In this document: positions 35,701 through 43,800 of the stretch, in pieces | How the letters are laid out: each line of letters begins with the position of its first letter | Numbering within the stretch: position 1 is the first letter of the stretch | Source: Branchiostoma belcheri | Lineage: Eukaryota; Chordata; Leptocardii; Amphioxiformes; Branchiostomatidae | DNA length: 64,000 nt | Reading direction: 5' to 3' | Assembly: GCF_001625305.1 (NCBI RefSeq) | Contig: NW_017802935.1 | Coordinates: forward strand, 227,138 to 291,137 | Notes under the pieces: model-generated | Told to the model about the DNA's origin: nothing | The model's input: only the letters and a program-made list of their open reading frames with translations | The model's database searches: none | Made by a program: the position numbers and the translations under genes

Positions 35701-38700
35701 TCCGGGTCATTCCCGAGTTCGATTCGCCAGGTCACATGCAGTCCTGGGGTCAAGGTTACCCAGAACTACTCACAAGGTACGTCATGACCTGTACATGAAT
35801 TACACAGTAGTGAAAAACAAAATGTATCGATAGATTTTACACGAATGAGGAGCAAGAAACACGATCAACATCATCCAGAACCGTGCTTTATCCAGACCCA
35901 TACTCAGGCACGGTTCTGGATAGTATGCAAGCACGGTTCGTGTATCCAGAACCGTGCCTGGGACAAATCTACGTTCTTGGATACGCGGAGACTATCCAGG
36001 ACAGTGCCTGATCCTAACGCTAACCCATTCAGGCATACAACCGAATAGACACGACTCTGGATATGATGCACGTTATAATATTTCGTCGCCATATAATATT
36101 TCGTTGTCATACATTGTACCTGTCAACTGTGACCCTCACTCAGGTGTAGGGACTGACACGGTCATCCTACTCGGAAAGTCTGTATCTGTATATCTGTACA
36201 TGAATATGTATCTGTATCTGTGCATGAATCTGTATCTGATTGCAAATAAAGATATCGAGTGACTGCCATAGTACTTGTTGCAATCGTTGTACAATAAACT
36301 GTGAATTGACTGATCTGTTTCCCCAGCTGTAGCCCCACGAATGTCCAGGCGGACATCTACCACCTAGGCCCAGCTAACGTGGCCAGGAACAGCACCTACG
36401 ACTTCATGCAGAACCTGTTCACGGAAATTAGGGACATCTTCGCGGACGACTATTTACACCTGGGCGGTGATGAGGTCCACTTCCAGTGCTGGTAATTTTT
36501 TTAAATTTTTGTTAACGTAATTATTGTTTTTTTTTTTCGTCTTCTTCCCGTTAGAAACAAATACGGCCAATGACTATGTCAGAAAATGACCTGGGCCAGA
36601 CGGCTGTCACCATGGTAACTGGTGCTGTAGCAGACGCCTTGTGGTGTTGGGTTATTATCATAGACTAGGTCATTCCGTGATCAAGGTGTACAGTCGACAC
36701 CGAAGATTTGGAGGTACGTAATTTACCTTACATAATACAGTCACTGAACTTCTACTAACTGGGTTACGTTATGTAGCAAGTGGCAGGGCAGATTTAGAGA
36801 GGCTGGTCACCATTGCTAACTGTATCTTCTTCTAGGATGTTAGAAATCTCTGATTTCTTGTTTGTAATGATGTGCAGGATGAGCAATGCAGAAATTCAGG
36901 ACTTCATGAGGCAACAAGGATTTCCCAACACAACACAGGGATTTGCTCAGCTGGAAGGGTACTACATAAAACGGTAAGCATTTTAAAGGGTTACTGTTGT
37001 ATCAAGAACCGCGCCTATACTACTACTAGTTCTTTGTCTGAATAGGCCAGGGTTAGGACGGGGCATTATTCCAGATACGTCGATGAAGGTTAGACATCCA
37101 GGTAATAAGATCATACGCCAAGAAGCAGTTACTCGAGCAACTGGATATGATTTTGGAAACGGTCAAAGTCGGTAAAAGACCGTTTCCAAAATCATATCCA
37201 GTTGCTTGAGTAACTGCTTTTTGACTATTCCAGATAGTCCCCGAGTATCAAAGAACGTAGGTTTGCCCCAGGCACGGTTATGGATACGCGTAGACTATCC
37301 AGACCTGTGTCCTAGCACGACCCTGGTTACAACACCTCTCTGTACTCAATGGTTAACCGGTCTGTTTTGTCGATATGTCAAAAGCATTGGAAGTTGACGT
37401 GGTTTGGTTGGGTTGTACAATCTGTATACTGTGTCTGTATTGCTGATCAAATCTTTGTTTATTGTATATTTCAAAGACCTCCTTTGGTGCGTATGTACAG
37501 TGTATACTATACTATACATGACCTTCCTGGAGTCATGTATAAAACCTATAACACATAATATTATCAACACAACGTAACAAAAACATAACATCAAACTTTC
37601 CTACCCATTAGATTGTTGGACATCGTGGAAGGCCTTTCTGTGGCACCGAAAAGGTCCCGGGGAATCGTTTGGCAAGAGATCTTCGACAACAACATCCTCA
37701 GTGGTGACTTCACGGTCAGTTAGTTAGTTTGTTTGTTTGTTTGTTTGTTTGGGATCTCCATTAGTGTAAATTTCACACTACTCTTCCTGGAGTCCGTAGC
37801 GAATAATCAGATGAGTATTTGGACCACCGCACACTGGGGCATGCCCCTACTCTTTTTCGAAAGATGTGGTGGGTTCTTTCACGTGCGTGGGGTGTGGCTC
37901 TCCTCAAACACGGGACCTCCATTTAACGTCCTATCCGAGGGACGTCCCTAACCGAAGCTAGGTACTCATTTTACACCTGAGTGAACTGAGGAAAATCGTG
38001 TAAAGTGCCTTTCCCAAGGGCACAAGATCGGTGAAAAGGTGGGGTTCGAAATCGGGCCTCTCGGTTCCGAGCCCAAGACGCTACCGCTACGCCACACGAC
38101 CCCATTTTTCTTCAGATTTTTGTCATACTCTAAATAATTCTCAGACGCTCATTGTTCTTCTTATACGAGTATGTAGTGTAATGGTTTTGTTAGTTTACCT
38201 TCGCAGAAGGAAAACCTCTGTTTTTGGCTCTGCTTCTTCTTCTCCAAACACATAGCGTTATGGGCCATACGTCTGTCACCATGGTAACTGGTGCTGTATT
38301 AGACAATCTGTGGTGTTGGATTACATTATGTAGCAGGACAGAGCTGGACTTTGGTTTATTGGTTGCTTGAAGGGCTTGATCTTGTGTTACTATAATTAGC
38401 CTTAAAACAGAACATTGCTAACTTGTAAAAAAAAGTCCCAAAAGTTCATGAAAAATATTCCACTGTCTCCAGGTTGACCTGGACACTATAACCCACATGT
38501 GGCAGTGGAACAACAGTAAACATATAGTATTTTCCTTGTTTGTTCTTTTCCAAACACGTAAGGTCAATGACCTGAACCAGACGTCTGTCACCATGGTAAC
38601 TGGTGCTGTAGCAGATACCCTGTGGCCTGTGGTGTCGGATTACATTACTACTATGAAATACTAGTACAGAGAAGGAGAGACTGGTCACCATATAAATGCA

Positions 38701-41535
38701 TGTACATGTATTTGAATAAGTCGAATAAACAGAGCAGTAGTTTGGTAGGCCAGATCATCTTGATCTGGTTGCCTTAACCACTCGGTCCTTCAATGGCAAC
38801 TTGTACATACATTTACATATAGTTTTATGAACACATATTTAGGTTGACCTGGACACTATAATCCACGTGTGGCAGTGGAACAACAGTAACTTCCAGGGGA
38901 TCCCGTACTGGGACGAGCTGCCGCTGGTAACGGGGGCGGGGTACCAGGCCATCCTGTCGTCCTGCTGGTACCTCAACTTCATCAGCTACGGACGGGACTG
39001 GCCCGAGTACTACGCGTGCGATCCCCACAACTTCACCGGTACGTACTGTTCATTAATAATTTTATCCAGGACCTTGCTTTTGTAGTTCTACGCCTGAATG
39101 GGTTAGGGTTAGGACCAGCTACAGCAGGGACTGACCAGAGTACTACGCGTGCGATCCCCACAACTTCACCGGTACGTGCGCTGTTCATATCATTCTCTAG
39201 TTATATGTCTGAATGCTTATGCAGTATAGAGTAGAGGGGATGCATTCCTCAGGCTACCGACATCTTGCACACGCAGTCGTCCCTCAGTAAGACATCTGGA
39301 GCCGCATAGTTCCCGTTTAGAACTTTTAGAATAAACTTTTGGAATAAAATTTCTAAACGGGAACTATGCGGCTCCAGATGTCTTACTGAGGGACGACTGC
39401 GTGTGCAAGATGTCGGTAGCTTGAGGAATGAATCCCCTCTACTATATACTATATGCCTGAATGCGTATGGTTAGGATCAGGCACTGCTCTGGATGGTCTT
39501 CATCAGCTACGGATGGGACTGGCCGCAGTACTATCGCAGTATTATCGTATCCAGGACTTTGCTTTTGTAGTTCTACGCCTGAATGGGTTAGGGTTAGGAT
39601 CAGCTACAGAAGGGACTGGCCCGAGTACTACAAGTGCGATCCGCACAACTTCACCGGTGCATATATACTGTTTATAATAATTATGTTTACCGAAGGAAAA
39701 CATATTTATATTGTTTTTGCTCTGTTTCCTCTTCCGTTCCAAACACTGACCTGGTCAATGACCTGAACCAGATCGTCTGTCACCATGGTAACTGGTGTTG
39801 GGTTACGTCATGTTGCAATTTTATAGCAGTTGGGATTTAGACTCCTGTCACCACATGTATGGATGTGTTTGAGTAAAAATTAATGGAGCAGACCGTATGA
39901 GAAGGTAAACATTATGCATTTGCTTTATAATATGAAATAATCAAACATAGAGATAATAAACAATATAAACAATTTTATTCCTTTGTTTTATTTTTTGTTT
40001 TGTTTACGCCTAGGAACTCCCCAGCAGAAACAGCTGGTGATCGGAGGAGAAGCGCCTCTGTGGGCAGAGTGGGTGGACGCCACCAACCACGTCGCCCGGA
40101 TGTGGTAAGTTTCTAGCCTCTACCAGGCTTCGTATCGGTTGGAAAGAGTAGAAATCGGCCAAATAGACAGATATAAAATGCCAGGGGAGTTGGTGCCTCA
40201 AGTATGCATGCATGTTCAAATGACTACACTTTGCCGCATGTCTGGGGGATCAAGTTGAAGGTACCACTGGCGAAGTCAAGGAGTAGACAACATGTATTCA
40301 GTGTGAGGGTCATCAAAGACTGGAATTCGCTGCCGTCGAGTGTAGTATCCAGTGAATCAGTCAACGAGTTTAAAACAAGATTGGATCGACACTGGGAGCA
40401 TATGAAGTACAAAGAAAGCGTCTAAGATCAGTCCAAAACAGGCAGGAAGAAGCCTTACTTGACTGAAGGCGGTATCAAGTATCACTTTATGCTGCATACA
40501 CATGAATGTCCTCCCCAGGCCCCGTGCCAGTGCGGTAGCAGAGAGGCTGTGGAGCCCGCAGAGTGTGACTGACTCCGCCGCCGCCTCGCCCAGGATGGAG
40601 GAACAGCGGTGCAGGATGGTCAGGTAAGGATCAACTGTAGCCTGGGGTCCGGCTTTGTTAGCTTTGCTCCGCTACCCTGCTATACCGTTGGTGGGGTAGC
40701 GATCCTTGTAAAGCGGACCAAAGCTAACAAGGCTGGACTCCAGGCTACTTCGACTGTGCTATACTGTTCGGAGATTTCAAACTCCCGGGAAGGTTTGCGT
40801 TAATGTAATACAGTAAAGAAGGAGATTGTATGTCATGGTTTATTTCATAGACCAAGCCAGTGCACATGCAAATACGGTCTCAAACGTAGAGTTTTTTTTT
40901 CACATTACAGACACACATTGTCGAGTACGTTAGTAATAAACACGTTTCAGTTAAGAATTTGCAGTTCTACAGCAAGACACTGTTGCCTGAAGGTGACAGA
41001 AATTTACCGAAATGTCAGTTGTAAAAACTTATCTTATACAGAATAGCAAAGTTCTTTCATCACAACGATTTATTTTTCAAGAGCCGACGTTTCGATGACC
41101 GTCTGTCATCTTCATCAGTAAAAACTAGCTTAAGTGCACTGTGAACTTTGTAACACCTTTAGTGCACTATGCACCAAGCAACATCTAGCGTCAGTGCACA
41201 GTAAACCAGTCAGAATTGCCCTGATGAAGATGACAGACGGTCATTGAAACGTCGGCTCTTGAAAAAAAAATGGTTGTGATGAAAGAACTTTGCTATTCAG
41301 TCGTTTACCAACCTGATGAAGGTGACTATTTACGGATGTTTCTGTGGTGTGTTCCAGACGGGGTATCCGTGCGCAGCCGCAGGGGCCGAGCTACTGCAAG
41401 TACGAGTGGAACCTCGCGGGGCAGGCCGGGAACTACGTCCCAACCGCCTCGGGCGCGCGGGGCATCACGGGATATGCCCAGCAGCTGCTGTTGTCGTTGT
41501 TCTCTTGTTTGGTCTTGACCTTTGGCCTTTCGTGA
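29361..41535 (+). CDS. Beta-hexosaminidase (GH20), copy A, 601 aa, 14 exons
   Basis: Exons: 29361-29440, 30404-30580, 31589-31725, 32928-33040, 33933-34043, 35037-35138, 35625-35776, 36327-36491, 36878-36973, 37612-37714, 38843-39038, 40014-40104, 40519-40623, 41358-41535. Every junction is GT-AG and in frame. It removes terminal N-acetylhexosamine from glycans or glycolipids. Residues 1-19 form a signal peptide (cleavage near AFA-DW). The GH20 core runs from PRFRHRG near residue 180 through [12 protein letters not shown] and IPEFDSPGH to the catalytic pair D339-E340 in [15 protein letters not shown] 454-457 and [10 protein letters not shown] carry further pocket residues. The C-terminus (CKYEWN then a 28-residue tail with [13 protein letters not shown]) looks like a GPI signal. 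Human HEXA and HEXB end near the CxxE position. A separate signal-peptide exon is unique to this copy. Confidence 0.93.
29470..29653. mobile_element. MITE, TAATGTCCAAGCAG ends, 9-bp TSD
   Basis: GGTAATACT at 29461-29469 and 29654-29662. Same family as 10482-10647 and 12313-12484; it sits in intron 1 of copy A. Confidence 0.9.
29803..29845 (+). other. Duplicated acceptor tract of copy A intron 1
   Basis: GGGTTTTTATCTGTTTCTAC then TCGCTCCTCCTGTTTCTTACAG repeats, with few changes, the real acceptor tract at 30361-30403. The downstream exon is not duplicated; the bases after this upstream AG do not continue the reading frame of exon 2. Confidence 0.8.
30010..30344 (+). mobile_element. SINE family A with two tandem tRNA-like heads
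   Basis: First head 30014-30092: CAGCCGAGTGGTTAGAGCG (box A-like) and GGGTTCGAACCCCGG (box B). Second head from 30094: GTGGCGTAGCGGCAGAGTG (box A) and GGGTTCGAGTCC (box B). Then a body with GGCACTTTACAAGACTTTCC and CAGGTGAAAATGAGTATTGTCC, ending TGTTGGAATAAAAAAAA. Other copies have only the second head. Confidence 0.8.
31255..31430 (-). mobile_element. Hairpin element arm with ribozyme-like core
   Basis: Right-hand part of the family at 52201-52414, inverse. At 31306-31337 (minus): box CTGAGGAA, arms GACCAG and CTGGTC with loop AGTGA, then GAAAGCTC. Confidence 0.7.
31745..31985 (-). mobile_element. LINE 3' UTR fragment
   Basis: Parallel copy of 18186-18500, in intron 3 of hexosaminidase copy A. 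Contains GCCCGAGGGCTAATAGCATG and TTTTTTGAAGACAGAGGAAG. Confidence 0.7.
32220..32415. mobile_element. Palindromic MITE, TAGCCTCC ends, perfect 9-bp TSD
   Basis: GGCATTTCG at 32211-32219 and 32416-32424. Ends TAGCCTCCATAGC and GCTACGGAGGCTA; interior GGTTTGGGGGTG and CACCAAACCCCCAG complement each other. Confidence 0.92.
33140..33600. repeat. Two GAACCGTGCC repeats and a partial exon-5 copy
   Basis: 33150-33300 and 33483-33600 are repeat copies. Between them, CTGCAGCACAAGCGTGAACG at about 33468-33487 repeats the acceptor and first bases of exon 5 (33928-33947). Confidence 0.7.
33652..33906 (+). mobile_element. tRNA-derived SINE, family A
   Basis: Box A-like GTGGCGTGGCGGCAACGTG, box B-like CGGGCTCAAGTCC, body GGAAAGGCACTTTACATGG, and A-rich tail after TGTTGGAATAAAAAAA. 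It ends 26 bases before exon 5. Confidence 0.85.
34123..34388 (+). mobile_element. tRNA-derived SINE, family A
   Basis: GTGGTGTAACGGCAGAGTGC and GGGTTCGAGTCC in the head; same body and TGTTGGAATATTAAAAAAAA end. It lies just after exon 5 of copy A. Confidence 0.85.
34510..34572 (+). pseudogene. Partial copy of the 3' end of copy A exon 5
   Basis: GTACATAGAGCAGAACCTGGTAAGG-type sequence at about 34541-34566 repeats the exon 5 end and donor (34024-34049). Upstream bases no longer match the exon. Confidence 0.6.
34648..34812. mobile_element. MITE of the CTCCAAGCAG family, decayed
   Basis: Starts TTCTCCAAGCAGAGGTTGAG, ends CTACCAGGAGATTA, with TTTGAATACTGTCTTACC inside. No clear target duplication. 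Confidence 0.6.
35150..35590. repeat. GAACCGTGCC repeat after copy A exon 6
   Basis: Alternating direct and inverted 15-mers (TTATCCAGAACCGTGC; GGCACGGTTTCGGATA) and the usual TAACCCATTCAACCATAGAAG end. Copies B and C carry this repeat at the same place, right after the homologous exon (46386 and 58773). Confidence 0.85.
35868..36075. repeat. GAACCGTGCC repeat, near full length
   Basis: One of the clearest copies: CATCCAGAACCGTGC, GGCACGGTTCTGGATA, GTATCCAGAACCGTGCC, ACGTTCTTGGATACGCGG, CTAACCCATTCAGGCAT, then GACTCTGGATATGATG. Confidence 0.85.
37078..37225. mobile_element. Hairpin element with 11-bp target duplication
   Basis: TATTCCAGATA at 37067-37077 and 37226-37236. A single-copy tail (CGTCGATGAAGGTTAGACAT) at the left, then arms of about 45 bases (AGCAGTTACTCGAGCAACTG and complement, ATGATTTTGGAAACGGTC and complement). 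Confidence 0.9.
37838..38104 (-). mobile_element. tRNA-derived SINE, family B
   Basis: On the minus strand: head GTCGTGTGGCGTAGCGGTAGC with box B-like TTTCGAACCCC, body GGAAAGGCACTTTACACGA, CTAGCTTCGGTTAGGGACG, ATTTAACGTCC-type block, and GTGCGTGGGGTGTGG complement. In intron 10 of copy A. Confidence 0.8.
38472..38518 (+). pseudogene. Partial copy of the 5' end of copy A exon 11
   Basis: GGTTGACCTGGACACTATAA, then CATGTGGCAGTGGAACAAC, repeats 38842-38888 and then breaks off into a MITE-like sequence. Confidence 0.85.
39055..39665 (+). pseudogene. Three partial copies of the 3' end of copy A exon 11
   Basis: 39110-39176, 39496-39540 and 39597-39658 repeat the exon 11 end (GACTGGCCCGAGTACTAC, CACAACTTCACCGGT). 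Each is linked to a GAACCGTGCC repeat piece (TTAGGGTTAGGAT). All lie downstream of the intact exon at 38843-39038. Confidence 0.85.
39231..39442. mobile_element. Near-perfect long palindrome
   Basis: Arms of roughly 100 bases (GTAGAGGGGAT..CATTCCTCA, then GACATCTTGCACACGCAGTC, ATAGTTCCCGTTTAGAA and complements) meet in a short AT-rich loop near 39340. It separates two of the partial exon 11 copies. Confidence 0.92.
39685..39909. mobile_element. MITE-like element with GTTTACC ends, full copy
   Basis: Starts GTTTACCGAAGGAAAACATA and ends GTATGAGAAGGTAAAC. Interior GGTCAATGACCTGAACCAGA and CACCATGGTAACTGGTGTTG. ATTAT flanks both sides, so a short target duplication is possible. Confidence 0.75.
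40112..40440 (+). mobile_element. Half of a TAGCCTCTACCAG MITE followed by a LINE 3' fragment
   Basis: 40113-40200 is the left arm of the MITE seen at 11355. 40204-40425 encodes the end of a LINE ORF ([19 protein letters not shown], then [12 protein letters not shown]). Both lie in intron 12 of copy A. Confidence 0.75.
40638..40747. mobile_element. Short palindromic MITE, TAGCCTGG ends
   Basis: TAGCCTGGGGTCCGGCTTTG and CTGGACTCCAGGCTA, with arms GTTAGCTTTG.TCCGCT and complement. 110 bases in total. Confidence 0.8.
41041..41330. mobile_element. Hairpin element with ribozyme-like cores on both arms
   Basis: Arms start GAATAGCAAAGTTCTTTCAT and end AAGAACTTTGCTATTC (41298). A tail GTTTACCAACCTGATGAAG follows. 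Left-arm core at 41086-41118 (minus), right-arm core at 41221-41253 (plus): box CTGATGAA, arms GATGAC and GTCATT/C, loop AGACG, box GAAACGTC. Confidence 0.85.
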
Positions 41536-41559
41536 ATGCGACCATACTGACCGTAGTGA

Positions 41560-41795
41560 AGTTGTATCCAGAATCGTGCTTTATATATCCAAACGCATGC
41601 CGATGTACTGTTCTGGATAGTCCACGTGTATCCAGAACCGTACTTCATCCAGAACCATTGTCAAGCACGGTTCTGGATAGTCCACACGTATCAAGAATTG
41701 TGCCTGCTGCAAATTCTACATACTTGGATACCTGGAGACTATCCAGATCTGTGCTTGATACCACTCAAACGCAGTAATGTACGTACTACATCTTT
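41560..41795. repeat. GAACCGTGCC repeat after copy A
   Basis: TATCCAGAATCGTGC, GTACTGTTCTGGATAGTCC, ATCCAGAACCGTACTTCATCC, AAGCACGGTTCTGGATAG and CTTGGATACCTGGAGACTATCC. It starts 25 bases after the stop codon, so it probably lies in the 3' UTR. Confidence 0.8.
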
Positions 41796-43290
41796 AATTC
41801 GACTTGAATGTAATATTTGCTTGCCACTGTTTGGTTTTTCTATTTGCATTCAACGTATAGTTTAGAACGTATGATATTTTTTTCTCTATTCTACAAAAAT
41901 TAATAGGCTTTGAATCACTGGGGAATTGATATTCGTAAGCCTAGAGCTAGACTGTTTTGGACCTCAAGTGCCTTGGTCGCAATGTACTTCGGAAAGAATT
42001 CATCTGTGTGACTGGCAATTTTGAAATGAATTTTTGCAATAAAAATCCTCACTTTGTTTTCCTAGATAATGACTTCATTGCTGAGTTATTTTCATAGTGC
42101 TGCCACTTCTTGTTGAAGCCATATCAACCTAAGTGCAACTTTATTATTAATTTTTTTACAACGTGGATGCCTTGCTACGTCCCTAACCCTATATGTGTGA
42201 CTCCATAAGTTTCGAATTTAGAGGGGGCAAAATATCACATCTGGCATTCAAAACTGTCACTGATGTCACAAAATTTCCAAAGGGAATGTGAGAGGGGCAC
42301 AGTACAGTACGGAGTAGGAAGGTCAGATGAAACTGTATTAGAAACTGTATACATGATGCTAGTTGATTCAAGCAACGTTTTTTGGAAGAGGAAGAAATAT
42401 TCCTCTTCCCATACATCCATTGAAATATGACTCGACCCTTAGTAATTTCTAACGTTACCGCCGCGGTGTCAAGCCATATACATGATCCTGCCAAATACAT
42501 GACTCCGACACTACTTGGGGGTTTCCAATACACCGTGATATACCTGAGACGGGGTGTGAGGGGCTTGGTCGTGATGTGGGGGACTAAACCTTACCAAACC
42601 CTTATCATAAGTCTAACCTTAGCCGCCCTAAAGAATAATCCCAACTGTAACCCTAACACCAACTCCAACCCTAACCCTAGCCCTTAACACCTGGCCTCTC
42701 ACGTATGTGGCAGCGCTCAAGAATTTATTTAGTTATTTATTATTTATCTTACAAACAAATGGATAGTCCCTTCAGCCGTTGAGACTGATTTCCAAGGGAG
42801 CCCATGGAAACATGATACAAGAAAATGATGTAACATGAAATAATAATAATTGAACGTATCAAAGAATTAAAAAATCACAAATCAAGATTTAATAATGACC
42901 AGTCAGAGGTGTTTGAGATGGCCAGAGTTAAAATTCCAAATAAAACAAACTTAGGAATAGTAGATCATAAATAAAGTATTTGAACATTGAAGTAACTGGC
43001 TCATCAACACCTTTGTATTTTGAAACTCCCACCTATCGTAACGAGATGTAATACTTTGCAACAGAACAAACATGTCGACTGAAGGGTGCCCCCAGGTCAG
43101 GTCTGTTGACAGGTACTATGGAGACGCATGTATGGTACTATATAAGCCCAAAACGCTCTATCAATAATCGGTTACCTATTAACCCAAACTCTACTCTGGC
43201 TAACAAAGTGGCCAAGAAAGCCTTGTTGACCTGATAAGTAACTCAATGATTTGGGCTGCGAGCTAGCCTCCAACACAGACTTTCTAGAGG
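41796..43290. other. Spacer between copies A and B; no gene recognised
   Basis: AATAAA at 42038-42043 is a candidate poly(A) signal for copy A. A degenerate CCCTAA/CCAACC tract lies at 42640-42688. 43180-43296 resembles 54640-54740 upstream of copy C (CCTTGTTGACCTGATA, TCA.TGATTTGGGCT), so the tandem duplication unit includes this flank. Confidence 0.5.
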
Positions 43291-43304
43291 TCATCAGCTA
43301 GAGC

Positions 43305-43508
43305 TAGCTTCCACCAGGCCTTTCTATATACGGGAATACGGATCGTAGAATTCGGCAAAACAGGGAATAAAATGGGCCAAGGGAGTCGGCCGCGGGGAGG
43401 TAGTTTCTTTCCCTCCGAAGGCCAGTCAAACCCCAAGGCGGCCAAACTCCTATATTCCTCTATACATTCTCCTATATATAGCCAGCGTACTTAGTCTGGT
43501 AGAGACTA
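43305..43508. mobile_element. MITE upstream of copy B with 9-bp TSD
   Basis: AGCTAGAGC at 43296-43304 and 43509-43517. Ends TAGCTTCCACCAGGCC and GTCTGGTAGAGACTA. The homologous site upstream of copy C (near 54780, GGCTAGAGCTGCGA) has no element, so insertion followed or was not shared by the duplication. Confidence 0.92.
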
Positions 43509-43800
43509 AGCTAGAGCTGCGACCGCCGTTTAAATTCTTTTCGGGGCACTGTGTTTTCGGAATGAAAGAGCTAGGCTGGCCGATGCAGATTCCCTCCGAT
43601 ACAGCCCTCCCTCCATACACAGCTTTCCCCCCGAAAAAAACCCCGCCGCGCTCTAGCTAGCCTGGCGCCGCGTAGAATCCGCAAACGCCCACGAGAAAGT
43701 CTGCTTGGTAGGCTACCACAAATCTAAGCAGGCACAGTTTAACTCGTAGGCAAACCAAACTTCAGTAGTGGCCCGAGAGGGCGGATATATTCCAGCAAAG

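Noticed and set aside
39055..39665. Alternative exons 11 of hexosaminidase copy A
   Set aside because: The copies lack an acceptor and the first two-thirds of the exon, so they cannot replace it.
42620..42690. Interstitial telomere repeat
   Set aside because: Only short, irregular CCCTAA units mixed with CCAACC; similar strings occur in the GAACCGTGCC repeat.
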